From Bacteroidaceae bacterium (GTDB lineage: Bacteria > Bacteroidota > Bacteroidia > Bacteroidales > Bacteroidaceae): DNA of 64,000 nt. Each line of letters starts with the position of its first letter. Positions within the stretch are counted from its first letter, which is position 1. Where the stretch lies: the NCBI GenBank assembly GCA_017470425.1, contig JAFUYT010000021.1:1-64000 (forward strand). Direction: 5' to 3'. Under the pieces are notes generated by a model that did not search any database, had not been told where the DNA came from, and saw only the letters and a program-made list of their open reading frames with translations. The position numbers and the translations under genes were made by a program. Positions 1 to 9,214 of this stretch are shown here, piece after piece.

Positions 1-54
1 AGCGTAAGAGAGAGCCCCTGAAGCTCAGGGGTGCCCCTTTCTCGTTTGCGGGTG

Positions 55-62
55 CAAAGGTA
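55..62 (-). promoter_or_regulatory. Leftward -7 promoter motif
   Basis: CAAAGGTA on the plus strand is TACCTTTG on the minus strand, the Bacteroidota -7 consensus TAnnTTTG. It probably drives a gene starting left of the window. Confidence 0.5.
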
Positions 63-189
63 CGGCGAATCTTTCATTCCTGCAAGCGTTTCGACAAAAA
101 AGTTACAAAATATTTTCAAATACCTTGACGAAGATCAATCCTTCGCGCGCGTACCTTTAATATATTATATCTGCAGGGAGCACCGTAGG

Positions 190-269
190 GGCTCTACAGA
201 GAGCCACACAACCCTCTATAGAGGGATACGCAACTCTCTATAGAGGGTTGCATAGCCCTCTATAGAGGG
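190..269. repeat. Palindrome array, 22-bp period (CCCTCTATAGAGGG)
   Basis: Three copies of a 14-bp palindrome (CCCTCTATAGAGGG or one with two changes) sit at 212-225, 234-247 and 256-269. A degenerate fourth copy (CTCTACAGAG core) is centred at 196.5. Centres are exactly 22 bp apart and the 8-bp spacers differ. The array lies upstream of the ECF sigma-factor gene and next to a second array of different sequence. Confidence 0.8.
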
Positions 270-292
270 TCACACTGTAGGCTGCGCTGGGA

Positions 293-351
293 GATGCAGC
301 CTGCTGTGAAGGGTGATGCAGCTTGCTGCAGAGGGCGATGCAGCTTGCTGC
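293..351. repeat. Palindrome array, 22-bp period (GATGCAGCnTGCTGC)
   Basis: Three copies of GATGCAGC(C/T)TGCTGC begin at 293, 315 and 337, an exact 22-bp period with 7-8 bp spacers. The same motif occurs at the far end of the window (63829-63866), again with a 22-bp centre-to-centre distance. Confidence 0.8.
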
Positions 352-541
352 ATAGAAAATCGCAAGTGGAAATGCATTTTTTCGCGAAATTGTTTGGCGG
401 TTTCAGGAAAAAGCCTCAACTTTGTCGCCGATATGCGGCAGAAAAGGCTAATTATCCATTATACATTATCCATTATTCACTAAAAAACATCATTGCCTAT
501 CGAGACGAAACATTACTCCTAACCAACTCTACTGGACAGTA

Positions 542-1138
542 ATGCAACACTTAAGACTGGAGGCTGACGCGAATCTCGTCAAACTCTACGAAGAAGGTAA
601 TGATGAAGCGTTCGACATTTTGCTGGAGCGCTACCAAGCAGCTGTTTACGGCTACATCCTCTCCATCGTTCACGACAGCGATGCGGCGAATGATGTGTTT
701 CAGGACACGTTCGTCCGCGTGATCACCCAGATCCGCGACCACCGCTACACGGAGAACGGGAAGTTCTCGTCGTGGGTGATGCGCATTGCCCACAACCTCA
801 TCATCGACAGCACGCGCCAGCGGCGCCCCTTCGTGGACATCGCGAGCGACACCGAGAAAGAGCGCGTCATGAACGGCGCGAAACTGATGACCGGCAACAA
901 GGAGATGGAGCTGCACAACGAGCAGACGTACCGCACACTCGGCGAGATGGTGTCCCGTCTGCCAGAGGCACAGCAGGAGGTCGTGCGCCTGCGCATGTAC
1001 GAGCATCTCTCCTTCAAGGAGATTGCCGAGAAGACCCACTGCAGCATCAACACCGCGCTGGGTCGTATGCGCTACGCGACCATCAACCTCCGCAAGATGT
1101 CTGCCACGCGCGACCTGACGCTGATGGAGCTCGAATAA
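542..1138 (+). CDS. ECF-type RNA polymerase sigma factor
   Basis: A 198-residue sigma-70 family protein of extracytoplasmic-function size. Residues about 20-90 look like region 2 (FDILLERYQAAVYGYILSI, then the DVFQDTFVRV and FSSWVMRIAHN motifs that contact core polymerase and the -10 element). Residues about 130-185 are region 4 (LPEAQQEVVRLRMYEHLSF, then KEIAEKTHCSINTALGRMRYA, a helix-turn-helix for the -35 element). No anti-sigma factor follows. The next gene starts about 195 bp downstream behind its own promoter motif. It may control the adjacent SusC/SusD locus, but that is inferred from position only. Confidence 0.9.
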   Translation: MQHLRLEADANLVKLYEEGNDEAFDILLERYQAAVYGYILSIVHDSDAANDVFQDTFVRVITQIRDHRYTENGKFSSWVMRIAHNLIIDSTRQRRPFVDIASDTEKERVMNGAKLMTGNKEMELHNEQTYRTLGEMVSRLPEAQQEVVRLRMYEHLSFKEIAEKTHCSINTALGRMRYATINLRKMSATRDLTLMELE

Positions 1139-1263
1139 ACACTTTGCTCACCAAAGTGCCCGATTGGATGCCAAAATGTACTCTTTTGAGTATGTTTTGG
1201 CATTATTTTGTGTGCAAATGGCAATTTCTTAGCATATTTTATGGTTGTTCGCCAAAAAACCTT

Positions 1264-1271
1264 TACCTTTG
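1264..1271 (+). promoter_or_regulatory. -7 promoter motif for the SusC/SusD locus
   Basis: TACCTTTG matches the Bacteroidota -7 consensus. It lies 61 bp before the SusC start, implying a leader of about 50 nt. Confidence 0.6.
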
Positions 1272-1332
1272 CGGCCTAAATGCGCGCAGACGCGCGTGAT
1301 TCATAGATATTAAGCATATAAGATAACGAGAA

Positions 1333-4300
1333 ATGTATTTATGTAGAAGATTGAGTCTTGTACTGTTGACGCTCTTCCTGTGGATAGGAACGCTGGCGGC
1401 ACAGACAAGCATTTCGGGAACAGTTATTTCCGCCGACGACAACGAGCCCCTGATGGGCGTAAGCATTCTGGTGGAAGGAACCCAGAATCGAACCATCACG
1501 AATCTCGACGGTAAGTTCACCATCTCGGACGTGAAGCAGAATGCAGTCCTGGTGTTCTCGATGATTGGTATGCGCACCGAGAAGGCGAAGGCGAAGAACG
1601 GTATGCGCGTAGTGATGCAGAACGAAGACGTGCAGATGACGGAGGTCGTCGTGACGGGTCAGCAACAGATTGACAAGCGCCTGTTCACGGGCGCTGCCAC
1701 GAAGATCGACGCCGACAAAATCAAGTTGTCCGGTGCTGCCGACGTGAGTCGCTCGCTGGAAGGCCGCGTGGCCGGTGTGCAGGTGACGAACGTGACCGGC
1801 ACCTTTGGTGCGTCGCCTAAGATCCGCGTGCGCGGTGCCACCTCTATCTATGGCAATTCCAAGCCGTTGTGGGTGGTCGATGGCGTCATCTACGAAGACA
1901 ACGTAGATGTCAGCGCCGACGACCTTTCCTCCGGCGACGCCAAGACGCTGATCTCCTCCGCCGTGGCCGGTCTGAACTCCGACGACATCGAATCGTTCAC
2001 CGTGCTGAAGGACGGCTCCGCCACCTCCATCTACGGTGCCCGCGCCATGGGCGGCGTGATCGTCGTGACGACGAAGCGAGGCTCCAAGGGCCGCGCCAGT
2101 GTCAACTACACGGGTGAGTTCACGACGCGCCTGAAGCCCAGCTACAACGACTACAACATCATGAACTCCCAGGAGATCATGGGTGTCTATAAGGAGATGT
2201 ACGACAAGGGTTGGTTGCAGCTCGACAACATGGTCAATGCCCAGAACACGGGTATCTACGGCTATATGTTCCAGCAGTTGCGCGCCTACGACACCGCCAC
2301 CGGCGCCTACGGTCTCCAGAACACGGAGGCCGCCCGCAACGCCTACCTGCAGGCCGCCGAGTTCCGCAATACCGACTGGTTCGACAAGCTGTTCACGAAC
2401 AAGGTGCAGCAGAACCACTCCGTGAGCATCTCCGGCGGTACGGACCGCTCGCAGACCTACTTCTCGATGTCCGTGCTGACCGACCCCGGCCAGTTCGTGA
2501 ACCGCAGCAGTGTGAACCGCTACACCTTCAACGGCAACACCTCCTACGACATCCTGAAGGGCAAGAAGGGCGCCGAGCTCCTGGCCGTGAAACTCGCGGC
2601 ACAGGGCAGCTACCGTAAGCAGGAAGCCCCGGGTTCGCTGAACCGCACGACCGACGTCGTGACGGGTGAGGTGAAGCGCGACTTCGACATCAACCCCTTC
2701 AGCTATGCGCTGAACACGAGCCGCTGTCTGGACCCGGACATCAACTACACCCGCTTCTACACCGGTTTCAACATCTTCGACGAGCTGGAGTACAACTACA
2801 ACGACATCCAGGTGACGGAGCTGATGTTCCGCGGCGAGCTGGAGTACAAGCCCATCAAGGCCGTGACGCTGAGCGGTTTGATCTCCTCCCGTCTGTCCCA
2901 CACGAAGCGCCAGCACAACGTCATGGACCGCGCCAACCAGGCCAATGCCTACCGCGCCGGCGTGGATGCCCAGGACGACAACTCCACGGTCCGCTACGCC
3001 AATAGCCTGCTCTACACCGACCCCGATAACGAGCTGGCACTTCCCGAGAGCATCCTGCCCACGGGCGGTATCAAGTACCAGTACGACGACAACATGCGCT
3101 CGAACAACTACCGCTTCATGGCCAGCTACAACAATGTGTTCAACGACCTGCACACCCTCAACGGCATGATCGGCACGGAGTACTCCAGCGTGCGCCGCAC
3201 GGCAACCACGTGGACAGGCTGGGGCTATCAGTTCGACAACGGCGGCATCACCTACACGCCGTACCTCTGGCTGAAGCAGATGAACGAGGAGAACACCGAC
3301 TACTTCGGCGAGTCCTACACGCTCACGAACACACTGGCCTACTACGGACAGTTCAACTACAACTTCGACCAGCGCTACACCGTGAACGGCACGCTGCGCT
3401 ACGAAGGCACCAACCGCCTCGGCAAGAGCCGCCAGAGCCGCTGGCTGCCGACGTGGAACGTCTCCGCTGCCTGGGACCTCAGCAACGAGAAGTTCATGGA
3501 GGGCACCCGGTCATGGCTCTCGCAAGCCAAGTTCCGCGGCAGCTACTCTCTGACCGCCGACACGGGTCCCTCGTGGGTGACCAACGCCGAAGCCATCTTC
3601 ATGACGAAGAACTCCTGGCGCCCCTTCACGTCGGCTGCCGAGACACAGATCTATATCTCCTCCCTCGGAAACTCCGAGCTAACCTACGAGAAGAAGCACG
3701 AATGGAACTTCGGCGTGGATCTGAGCTTCCTGAAAGACCGCATCGGTCTGACGTTCGACATCTACGGCCGTAACAACTACGACCTCATCGGCCGCACCTA
3801 CACACAGGGCGCCGGCGGCGAGATCGCCAAGTACGCCAACGTCGCCGACATGGAGTCGAAGGGCATCGAGATCGGTCTCTCCACCGTCAATATTGAGAAG
3901 CGCGGCTTCACCTGGACGACCGACCTCATCTTCTCGAAGGCTACGAACAAGATCACTTCCTTAGAGGTGGCCAGCCGCGCCGTCGATCTCGTGACGGGTC
4001 AGGGCTACGCCATCGAGGGTTACCCCGTCCGCTCCATCTTCAGCTACCAGTTCGCCGGTCTGAACGAGGAGGGTCTGCCGCAGGTCTATAACGAGTTCGG
4101 CGAGAAGACCATCGGCGACGTGAACTTCCAGGAGACGGAGCGCCTGCAGGACTTCCTGGTCTATGAGGGTCCCTCTGATCCCACCTTCTACGGTTCATTC
4201 AACAACGTGCTCACCTATAAGAGCAAGAAGTGGGGTTCCCTCGCGCTCGACCTCTTCATCACCTATGCCGGTGGTAATGTCGTCCGCCTCGACCCCGTCT

Positions 4301-4716
4301 TCTCCTACGCCTATAGCGACCTCACCACCCTCCCCCGCGAGTTCAAGAACCGCTGGACGATTGCTGGCGACGAGAAGGTGACCACCATCCCCGTCATCGC
4401 CTCGCGCAACCAGGTAGATCGCTACGGCGGCACCGCCATGCGCACAGCCTACAACGCCTACAACTACTCCACGGAGCGCATCGCCAACGGCGACTTCATC
4501 CGTCTGAAGGAAGTGGCACTGACGTACATTCTCCCCGACAACTGGCTCAAGCGCACGTTCATCAACAAAGCCTCCCTGAAGGTGGCCGCCACCAACCTCT
4601 GCCTGCTCTATGCCGACAAGAAGCTGAACGGCCAGGATCCCGAGTTCATCAACTCCGGCGGTGTGGCAGCACCTATCTCCAAGCAGTTCACTGCCACGCT
4701 GCGACTGGGATTCTGA
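1333..4716 (+). CDS. SusC/RagA-family TonB-dependent outer-membrane transporter
   Basis: An 1127-residue TonB-dependent porin, the usual size for SusC proteins. A Sec signal peptide covers residues 1-23 (ending LAAQT). A carboxypeptidase-regulatory-like domain follows (ISGTVISADDNEPLMGVSI). The plug spans about residues 110-235 with family motifs LEGRVAGVQV, IRVRGATSIYGNSKPLWVVDG and LKDGSATSIYGARAMGGVI. The remainder is an aromatic-rich barrel ending FTATLRLGF. It would import a substrate held by the SusD lipoprotein encoded next. The substrate is not evident: the partner genes encode a metallohydrolase and a DUF4302 lipoprotein rather than glycoside hydrolases, so peptide or protein-derived substrates are possible. 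The ATG lies 61 bp downstream of the promoter motif. Confidence 0.95.
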   Translation: MYLCRRLSLVLLTLFLWIGTLAAQTSISGTVISADDNEPLMGVSILVEGTQNRTITNLDGKFTISDVKQNAVLVFSMIGMRTEKAKAKNGMRVVMQNEDVQMTEVVVTGQQQIDKRLFTGAATKIDADKIKLSGAADVSRSLEGRVAGVQVTNVTGTFGASPKIRVRGATSIYGNSKPLWVVDGVIYEDNVDVSADDLSSGDAKTLISSAVAGLNSDDIESFTVLKDGSATSIYGARAMGGVIVVTTKRGSKGRASVNYTGEFTTRLKPSYNDYNIMNSQEIMGVYKEMYDKGWLQLDNMVNAQNTGIYGYMFQQLRAYDTATGAYGLQNTEAARNAYLQAAEFRNTDWFDKLFTNKVQQNHSVSISGGTDRSQTYFSMSVLTDPGQFVNRSSVNRYTFNGNTSYDILKGKKGAELLAVKLAAQGSYRKQEAPGSLNRTTDVVTGEVKRDFDINPFSYALNTSRCLDPDINYTRFYTGFNIFDELEYNYNDIQVTELMFRGELEYKPIKAVTLSGLISSRLSHTKRQHNVMDRANQANAYRAGVDAQDDNSTVRYANSLLYTDPDNELALPESILPTGGIKYQYDDNMRSNNYRFMASYNNVFNDLHTLNGMIGTEYSSVRRTATTWTGWGYQFDNGGITYTPYLWLKQMNEENTDYFGESYTLTNTLAYYGQFNYNFDQRYTVNGTLRYEGTNRLGKSRQSRWLPTWNVSAAWDLSNEKFMEGTRSWLSQAKFRGSYSLTADTGPSWVTNAEAIFMTKNSWRPFTSAAETQIYISSLGNSELTYEKKHEWNFGVDLSFLKDRIGLTFDIYGRNNYDLIGRTYTQGAGGEIAKYANVADMESKGIEIGLSTVNIEKRGFTWTTDLIFSKATNKITSLEVASRAVDLVTGQGYAIEGYPVRSIFSYQFAGLNEEGLPQVYNEFGEKTIGDVNFQETERLQDFLVYEGPSDPTFYGSFNNVLTYKSKKWGSLALDLFITYAGGNVVRLDPVFSYAYSDLTTLPREFKNRWTIAGDEKVTTIPVIASRNQVDRYGGTAMRTAYNAYNYSTERIANGDFIRLKEVALTYILPDNWLKRTFINKASLKVAATNLCLLYADKKLNGQDPEFINSGGVAAPISKQFTATLRLGF

Positions 4717-4758
4717 CAGTTGATAGTTGATAGTTGACAGTTGTAAATTGACATATAG
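4717..4758. repeat. GTTGATA-type short repeat between susC and susD
   Basis: Directly after the SusC stop there are tandem copies of a 7-nt unit, GTTGATA/GTTGACA, then a GTTGTAAATTGACA tail. Similar units occur at 27979-28013, 32195-32241 and 55218-55252. Confidence 0.6.
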
Positions 4759-4766
4759 AAAGAGAC

Positions 4767-6494
4767 ATGAAATATATATCCTATTATAGAATGGGCCTTA
4801 GCCTGGCGCTCGCCGTCGTGGCGGCAGGCATGGTCGCCTCCTGCGACGACCTCGACGAGGCTCCCGATAACCGCACGAGTATCGACAACGTGGAAAAGAT
4901 CCAGCAGTTGCTCACCTCCGGCTATCCCGTTTCCACGCCCGCGCTCATCTGTGAGCTCAGCGGCGACAACCTGGTGGATAACAACGTGGTCGTTCCGGCC
5001 ACCCACAACGACGCCTACGCCGACTTCCAGGAGCAGGCCTACAACTGGGAGGACATCGACAACTACAGTACCGGCGAGGACGACACGCCCTACACCGTCT
5101 GGGAAGCCTTCTACCAAGGCATCGCCGTGGCCAACCACGCCATCGAGGCGATGCGCGAGATGAGCAACGACCCGGCACATGACGCCGAGCTGGCACATTC
5201 CTGGGGCGAGGCTCACTTGCTGCGCGCCTACCTCCATTTCGTGCTCGTGAACGTCTTCGCCGAAGCGTACAAGGACGAGACACAGAGCGCCAACGACGTC
5301 GGCATCCCCTACGTCAGCGAGGTGGAGAAGACCGTCACCGTGGATTACAGCGACCCGAAGTACCGCAAGAGCGTCGCAGAGGTCTATCGCCTCATCGAGC
5401 AGGATATCCTGGAGGGCATTGATCTCATCAACGATGCCAAATACAAGGTTCCGGCCTACCACTTCAACCGCAACGCCGCCAATGCCCTTGCCGCCCGCTT
5501 CTATCTCTACAAGCGCGACTACGAGAAGTGCGTGAAGTACGCCACGGCAGCACTGGGCAGCAACCCCGCTTCCTCGCTGCGCAAATGGGCCACGATGAGC
5601 TCCAACACCATCAACACCCTCCTCAACGACTTCAACGACGAGACAGCTCCCTGCAACTATATGCTGCAGACTACCTACTCCCTCTTCGACCGCGCGCTCT
5701 CCGCCTGCCGCTATGCCATCAACACCGGCAGCAGCGCCGAGAAGGTCGATGCCACGAAGGACATCCTCTACGAAGGCGGCGGCCCCAACTGGAACAGCCG
5801 TCTGAAGGCTTTCGACGGAAAGATCTACATCTGGGGCGCCGGACAGTCCTACGGCTCATGGCTGTTCCGCATCTACGAATACTTCGAGTACGACGACAAG
5901 ATTGCCGGTATCGGATGGGTACACATCATCTATCAGCCCTTCACCGCCGAGGAGACACTACTCTGCCGTGCCGAGGCCGAGGTCTATCTCGGACAGAACG
6001 ACAAGGCACTGACCGACCTGGGCTACTGGACCTCCTCCCACATGGTCGATGAACCTCTGACGCAGGCCAACATCAACCGCTTCTACCGCCGCACTTCGAA
6101 GAACATCTACGTGAGCGAGCTCCATCCCACGGAGATGAGCCCAGAGTTCAAGTACGATGCCCTCTCCGACGATGCCAAGCGCCTCATCGACTGCGTCCTG
6201 CACTTCCGCCGCATCGAGACGATGTTCGAGGGTCTGCGCTGGTTCGACATCAAGCGCTACGGCATCACCGTGCACCACGCCTACCGCGGTCCCCAGGAGG
6301 ATGACGTCCACCACGACTATCTCCAGTGGAACGACCCGCGCCGCGTCCTGCAGATCCCTCAGAACGTCATCGACGCAGGCTATCCCTCCAGCAACCGCAC
6401 ACAGTCCATGGGCGGCCAGGAGAGCGGGCTGCAGGCTGTACCGGCGCCCGCTGCCGTCCCCGCAAGCAACGACAACGAGGATGTTAACGAATAA
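4767..6494 (+). CDS. SusD/RagB-family nutrient-binding lipoprotein
   Basis: A 575-residue lipoprotein. The N-terminal signal ends in a lipobox with the acylated cysteine at residue 26 (GMVASC followed by Asp residues, as in surface-exported lipoproteins). The fold is the SusD type: TPR-like helices (AEVYRLIEQDILEGIDLIND, NAANALAARFYLYKRDYEKCV) and the C-terminal RRIETMFEGLRWFDIKRYG motif, which closely fits the family. It should sit on the SusC barrel as a lid and capture ligand. It lies 50 bp after susC and 12 bp before the next gene, consistent with one transcript. Confidence 0.95.
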   Translation: MKYISYYRMGLSLALAVVAAGMVASCDDLDEAPDNRTSIDNVEKIQQLLTSGYPVSTPALICELSGDNLVDNNVVVPATHNDAYADFQEQAYNWEDIDNYSTGEDDTPYTVWEAFYQGIAVANHAIEAMREMSNDPAHDAELAHSWGEAHLLRAYLHFVLVNVFAEAYKDETQSANDVGIPYVSEVEKTVTVDYSDPKYRKSVAEVYRLIEQDILEGIDLINDAKYKVPAYHFNRNAANALAARFYLYKRDYEKCVKYATAALGSNPASSLRKWATMSSNTINTLLNDFNDETAPCNYMLQTTYSLFDRALSACRYAINTGSSAEKVDATKDILYEGGGPNWNSRLKAFDGKIYIWGAGQSYGSWLFRIYEYFEYDDKIAGIGWVHIIYQPFTAEETLLCRAEAEVYLGQNDKALTDLGYWTSSHMVDEPLTQANINRFYRRTSKNIYVSELHPTEMSPEFKYDALSDDAKRLIDCVLHFRRIETMFEGLRWFDIKRYGITVHHAYRGPQEDDVHHDYLQWNDPRRVLQIPQNVIDAGYPSSNRTQSMGGQESGLQAVPAPAAVPASNDNEDVNE

Positions 6495-6506
6495 AATTGG
6501 AAGACG

Positions 6507-7769
6507 ATGAGAAAGACAATCTATATCATAGGCGTGGCAGCCATGATGGCTGCCCTCTCCTCCTGCCGGACCGAAGACGAGTTCACCGACTCCATCTTCG
6601 ACACGACAGTGCCCGACGTTGACGAGACGAAAGCCACCTACCCCTTCGACCAGTGGCTCTACGAGAACTTCGTCGTGCCGTACAACGTGGATGTGAAGTA
6701 TCGCTTCGACCTGTCGGCCTCCGACCTAAGTTACCAGCTGACGCCCGCGGACTACAACCGCTCACAGCTGCTGGCACATTTCATCCGCTACTTGTTCTAT
6801 GACGTCTATACCGGTTTCGCCGGCGATGACTTCATGAAGCAGTACGGTCCCCGCATCTTCCACTTCATCGGTTCCTCCGGCTTCAACCCCACGACGGGCT
6901 CCGGGGTGCTCGGTACGGCCTCTGGCGGTGTGAAGATCACGCTCTACAAGATCAATGAGATGAAGCCGTATAGCGAGGGCGTCAACTACGATGCCGGCGA
7001 CATCGACATCCTCAACGAGAACTACTTCCACACGATGCACCACGAGTTCTCGCATATCCTGCACCAGACGAAGTCCTACCCCGTCACCTTCGGACAGGTG
7101 ACCTCCGGCAGCTACGACCCGATGAACTGGCAGGACCGCGACTCCGTCTGGACCCACCAGCACGGCTATGTCACCCACTACGCCTCCTCTGCCACCTACG
7201 AGGACTTCGTGGAAACGCTTTCCTGCATCATCACCGACACACCCTGCCGATGGATGAACCGCATCATCAACGGTGCCGCAATGGGCGTGCGCCAGGGCGA
7301 CAAGGAAGACATCCTGGAGCTGATCGACTCCCTCGACATCGACCTGGACACCCCCGGAGCCCACTGGAACAACTTCACGCTCTATGAGGAGTCGGAGTAC
7401 AACGACGAGACCGACGAGTATGATCCCACCAACCGCTACGTCCTTGATGACCACCGCCTGCTGGGAGATCCCGCCACACGAGCCTACCAAGTCGTCAACA
7501 AGGCTGCTGACGCTTACGTGGATCAGTACAAATACACGGAATACCGCAAGTTCACGTCGTTCAAGGACGACTTCCTCCCTTGGGTGAAGATCTCCCCCGA
7601 CGAAGACCTGACGGGCATCAACTCCCTGCTGAAGAAGCTGGACATCGCCACGAAATGGTACACCGAGAACTGGGGGCTGAAGGCCTACACGCTGCGTCGC
7701 GAGGTCGTGAAGCGCCAGAACAATATCAACGACTACCTCAAGGATGTCACCATCTATGAGCTCCAATAA
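6507..7769 (+). CDS. Zinc metallohydrolase lipoprotein of a SusC/SusD locus
   Basis: A 420-residue lipoprotein with a short signal and lipobox (AALSSC, Cys20). A zincin motif, HEFSH, lies at residues 179-183 inside HTMHHEFSHILHQ, providing two zinc ligands and the catalytic glutamate. The third ligand was not assigned. This fits the family described as substrate import-associated zinc metallohydrolase lipoproteins, which travel with SusC/SusD pairs. It is 12 bp after susD and 3 bp before the DUF4302 gene, so almost certainly cotranscribed. A role in trimming peptide substrates at the cell surface is inferred. Confidence 0.85.
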   Translation: MRKTIYIIGVAAMMAALSSCRTEDEFTDSIFDTTVPDVDETKATYPFDQWLYENFVVPYNVDVKYRFDLSASDLSYQLTPADYNRSQLLAHFIRYLFYDVYTGFAGDDFMKQYGPRIFHFIGSSGFNPTTGSGVLGTASGGVKITLYKINEMKPYSEGVNYDAGDIDILNENYFHTMHHEFSHILHQTKSYPVTFGQVTSGSYDPMNWQDRDSVWTHQHGYVTHYASSATYEDFVETLSCIITDTPCRWMNRIINGAAMGVRQGDKEDILELIDSLDIDLDTPGAHWNNFTLYEESEYNDETDEYDPTNRYVLDDHRLLGDPATRAYQVVNKAADAYVDQYKYTEYRKFTSFKDDFLPWVKISPDEDLTGINSLLKKLDIATKWYTENWGLKAYTLRREVVKRQNNINDYLKDVTIYELQ

Positions 7770-7772
7770 ACA

Positions 7773-9140
7773 ATGACTACGATGATGAAGAAAGATATCA
7801 GAACGATTGCCCTGGGCGTGGCGCTGACCGCCACCGCACTCACCAGCTGCGCGCGCTTCGAGGAGGAGGATCTCTTCGAGGAGAGTGCTGCCCTGCGCAT
7901 TGAGCACAATACCGACAAGCTACAAGACATCCTCGTGGATGCTCCCGATGGCTGGGTCATGCAGTACTACACCGGTCGCGGTGAAGCCGTCTTCGAGGGT
8001 TTCAACCTCTTCGCGAAGTTCGAGAAGAGCGGTAAGGTTCTCATGGCTGGCGACCACCGCTACCTGCGCGATGGGCACGCCAACCAATACACCGAGGCAG
8101 CCAGCCTCTATGAGATTATCCGCGAGGACGGCCTCGTGCTGGCCTTCAACACCTGGAACGACATCCTCACACCCTTCGTGGATCCTGTTGCCTATTGGGC
8201 AGCGCCCAATGTTCTCCTGAAGGATGGCGCCGGTATGGAAGGCGACCAGAACCTGGTCGTAACCTCCATGAGCGAGAACGAAATCACCTTCCGCGGTGAG
8301 CGCTACAGCGCACAGATCCGCATGGTGAAGGCCGACCGCGACTGGCAGACCTACCTCGCCGACACGAAGGCCATGAAGGAGCGCATCACCAGCGATGCCA
8401 TCAACTCCTACTATATCACTGCCGACGGCACCACGATGTACTGCGTGGGCCTGCGCGACGGCCGCTACCGCATCTCCGAGCGCGTGAAGAACCCGTTGCA
8501 GACAGACTCCATCTCCTGCTGCTTCACGCCCACCGGCTTCCGCAACGAAAGCGTTTCCACGCTGGCAGGCCACAGCTTCCAGGAGTTCACACTGAACGAA
8601 GACGGCTCAGCCCTCGTCAACGAGGACGGCACCGTGCGCATTGTAGCCACTTGGGACACCTATCTGGCAGAGGCCGATGACATTTTCTGGTTAGACGGCG
8701 AATCTCTGACAGGAGATCTGAAGACATTGTACGACCAGCTGATACCTGCTCTGGAAGCCGCCAACAAGGTCTATTTCCCGCGCATCGGCATCGGCCGCTC
8801 CACCAAACAAGCCGGAGACAACAACGTGCCCGGTCTCGTCGTAGAATGGTACACGGTGAGGCGCAGTCTGACCCTTCAAAATATGAGACGCGGCGGCCTG
8901 ACGATGGAGCGCAGCGTTCCTGCCATGGGGCAGATGACAATCTCCTATCAAGAGAACGCCACCTCCGACAACGATTTCCAAGAGTTGCCGGAATCCGTGC
9001 AAACGCTTATCCGTGACTTTGCCGCGGCTCTGGCCACGACATATCAGATGACCCCCAACAGTAACTTCGCACCGACGGAGGTCACCCTGAGCGCCATCAA
9101 CGGAAACAGCAGCTTCCGTCTTGCGAAGGAAACAGAATAA
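7773..9140 (+). CDS. DUF4302-family lipoprotein
   Basis: A 455-residue lipoprotein with Cys26 in the lipobox TALTSC. The sequence after it (LQDILVDAPDGWVMQYYTG, then FNLFAKFEKSGKVLMAGDH) matches the DUF4302 pattern as I recall it. Such proteins are encoded beside SusC/SusD pairs and metallohydrolase lipoproteins. No catalytic residues are evident. The start could be ATG 7773 or the ATGs at 7782/7785. The gene follows its neighbour with a 3-bp gap and ends the probable operon. Confidence 0.8.
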   Translation: MTTMMKKDIRTIALGVALTATALTSCARFEEEDLFEESAALRIEHNTDKLQDILVDAPDGWVMQYYTGRGEAVFEGFNLFAKFEKSGKVLMAGDHRYLRDGHANQYTEAASLYEIIREDGLVLAFNTWNDILTPFVDPVAYWAAPNVLLKDGAGMEGDQNLVVTSMSENEITFRGERYSAQIRMVKADRDWQTYLADTKAMKERITSDAINSYYITADGTTMYCVGLRDGRYRISERVKNPLQTDSISCCFTPTGFRNESVSTLAGHSFQEFTLNEDGSALVNEDGTVRIVATWDTYLAEADDIFWLDGESLTGDLKTLYDQLIPALEAANKVYFPRIGIGRSTKQAGDNNVPGLVVEWYTVRRSLTLQNMRRGGLTMERSVPAMGQMTISYQENATSDNDFQELPESVQTLIRDFAAALATTYQMTPNSNFAPTEVTLSAINGNSSFRLAKETE

Positions 9141-9214
9141 CATCCGACAGATACCTTGAGATCCATAGGACCTACAATTCATAACAACATCATTATTCAC
9201 TAATTTTTATTATT

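Larger units (their letters stand above)
1..541. other. Intergenic region with palindrome arrays
   Basis: No convincing gene is seen here. Two short open frames (31-243 and 294-542) run through repeats and have no recognisable protein features. The stretch holds a leftward promoter-like motif near 55-62, a small hairpin (CCCCTGA/TCAGGGG, 15-31) that would lie in the leader of a gene left of the window, two palindrome arrays (190-269 and 293-351), and a run of ATTATCCATTAT-like repeats around 450-480 ahead of the sigma-factor gene. Confidence 0.7.

Noticed and set aside
190..351. Possible CRISPR array
   Set aside because: Repeats are only 14-15 bp, spacers 7-8 bp, and no cas genes are present.
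31..542. Two short open frames at the window start
   Set aside because: They run through palindromes and AT-rich repeats, show no protein-like features, and have no supporting start context.
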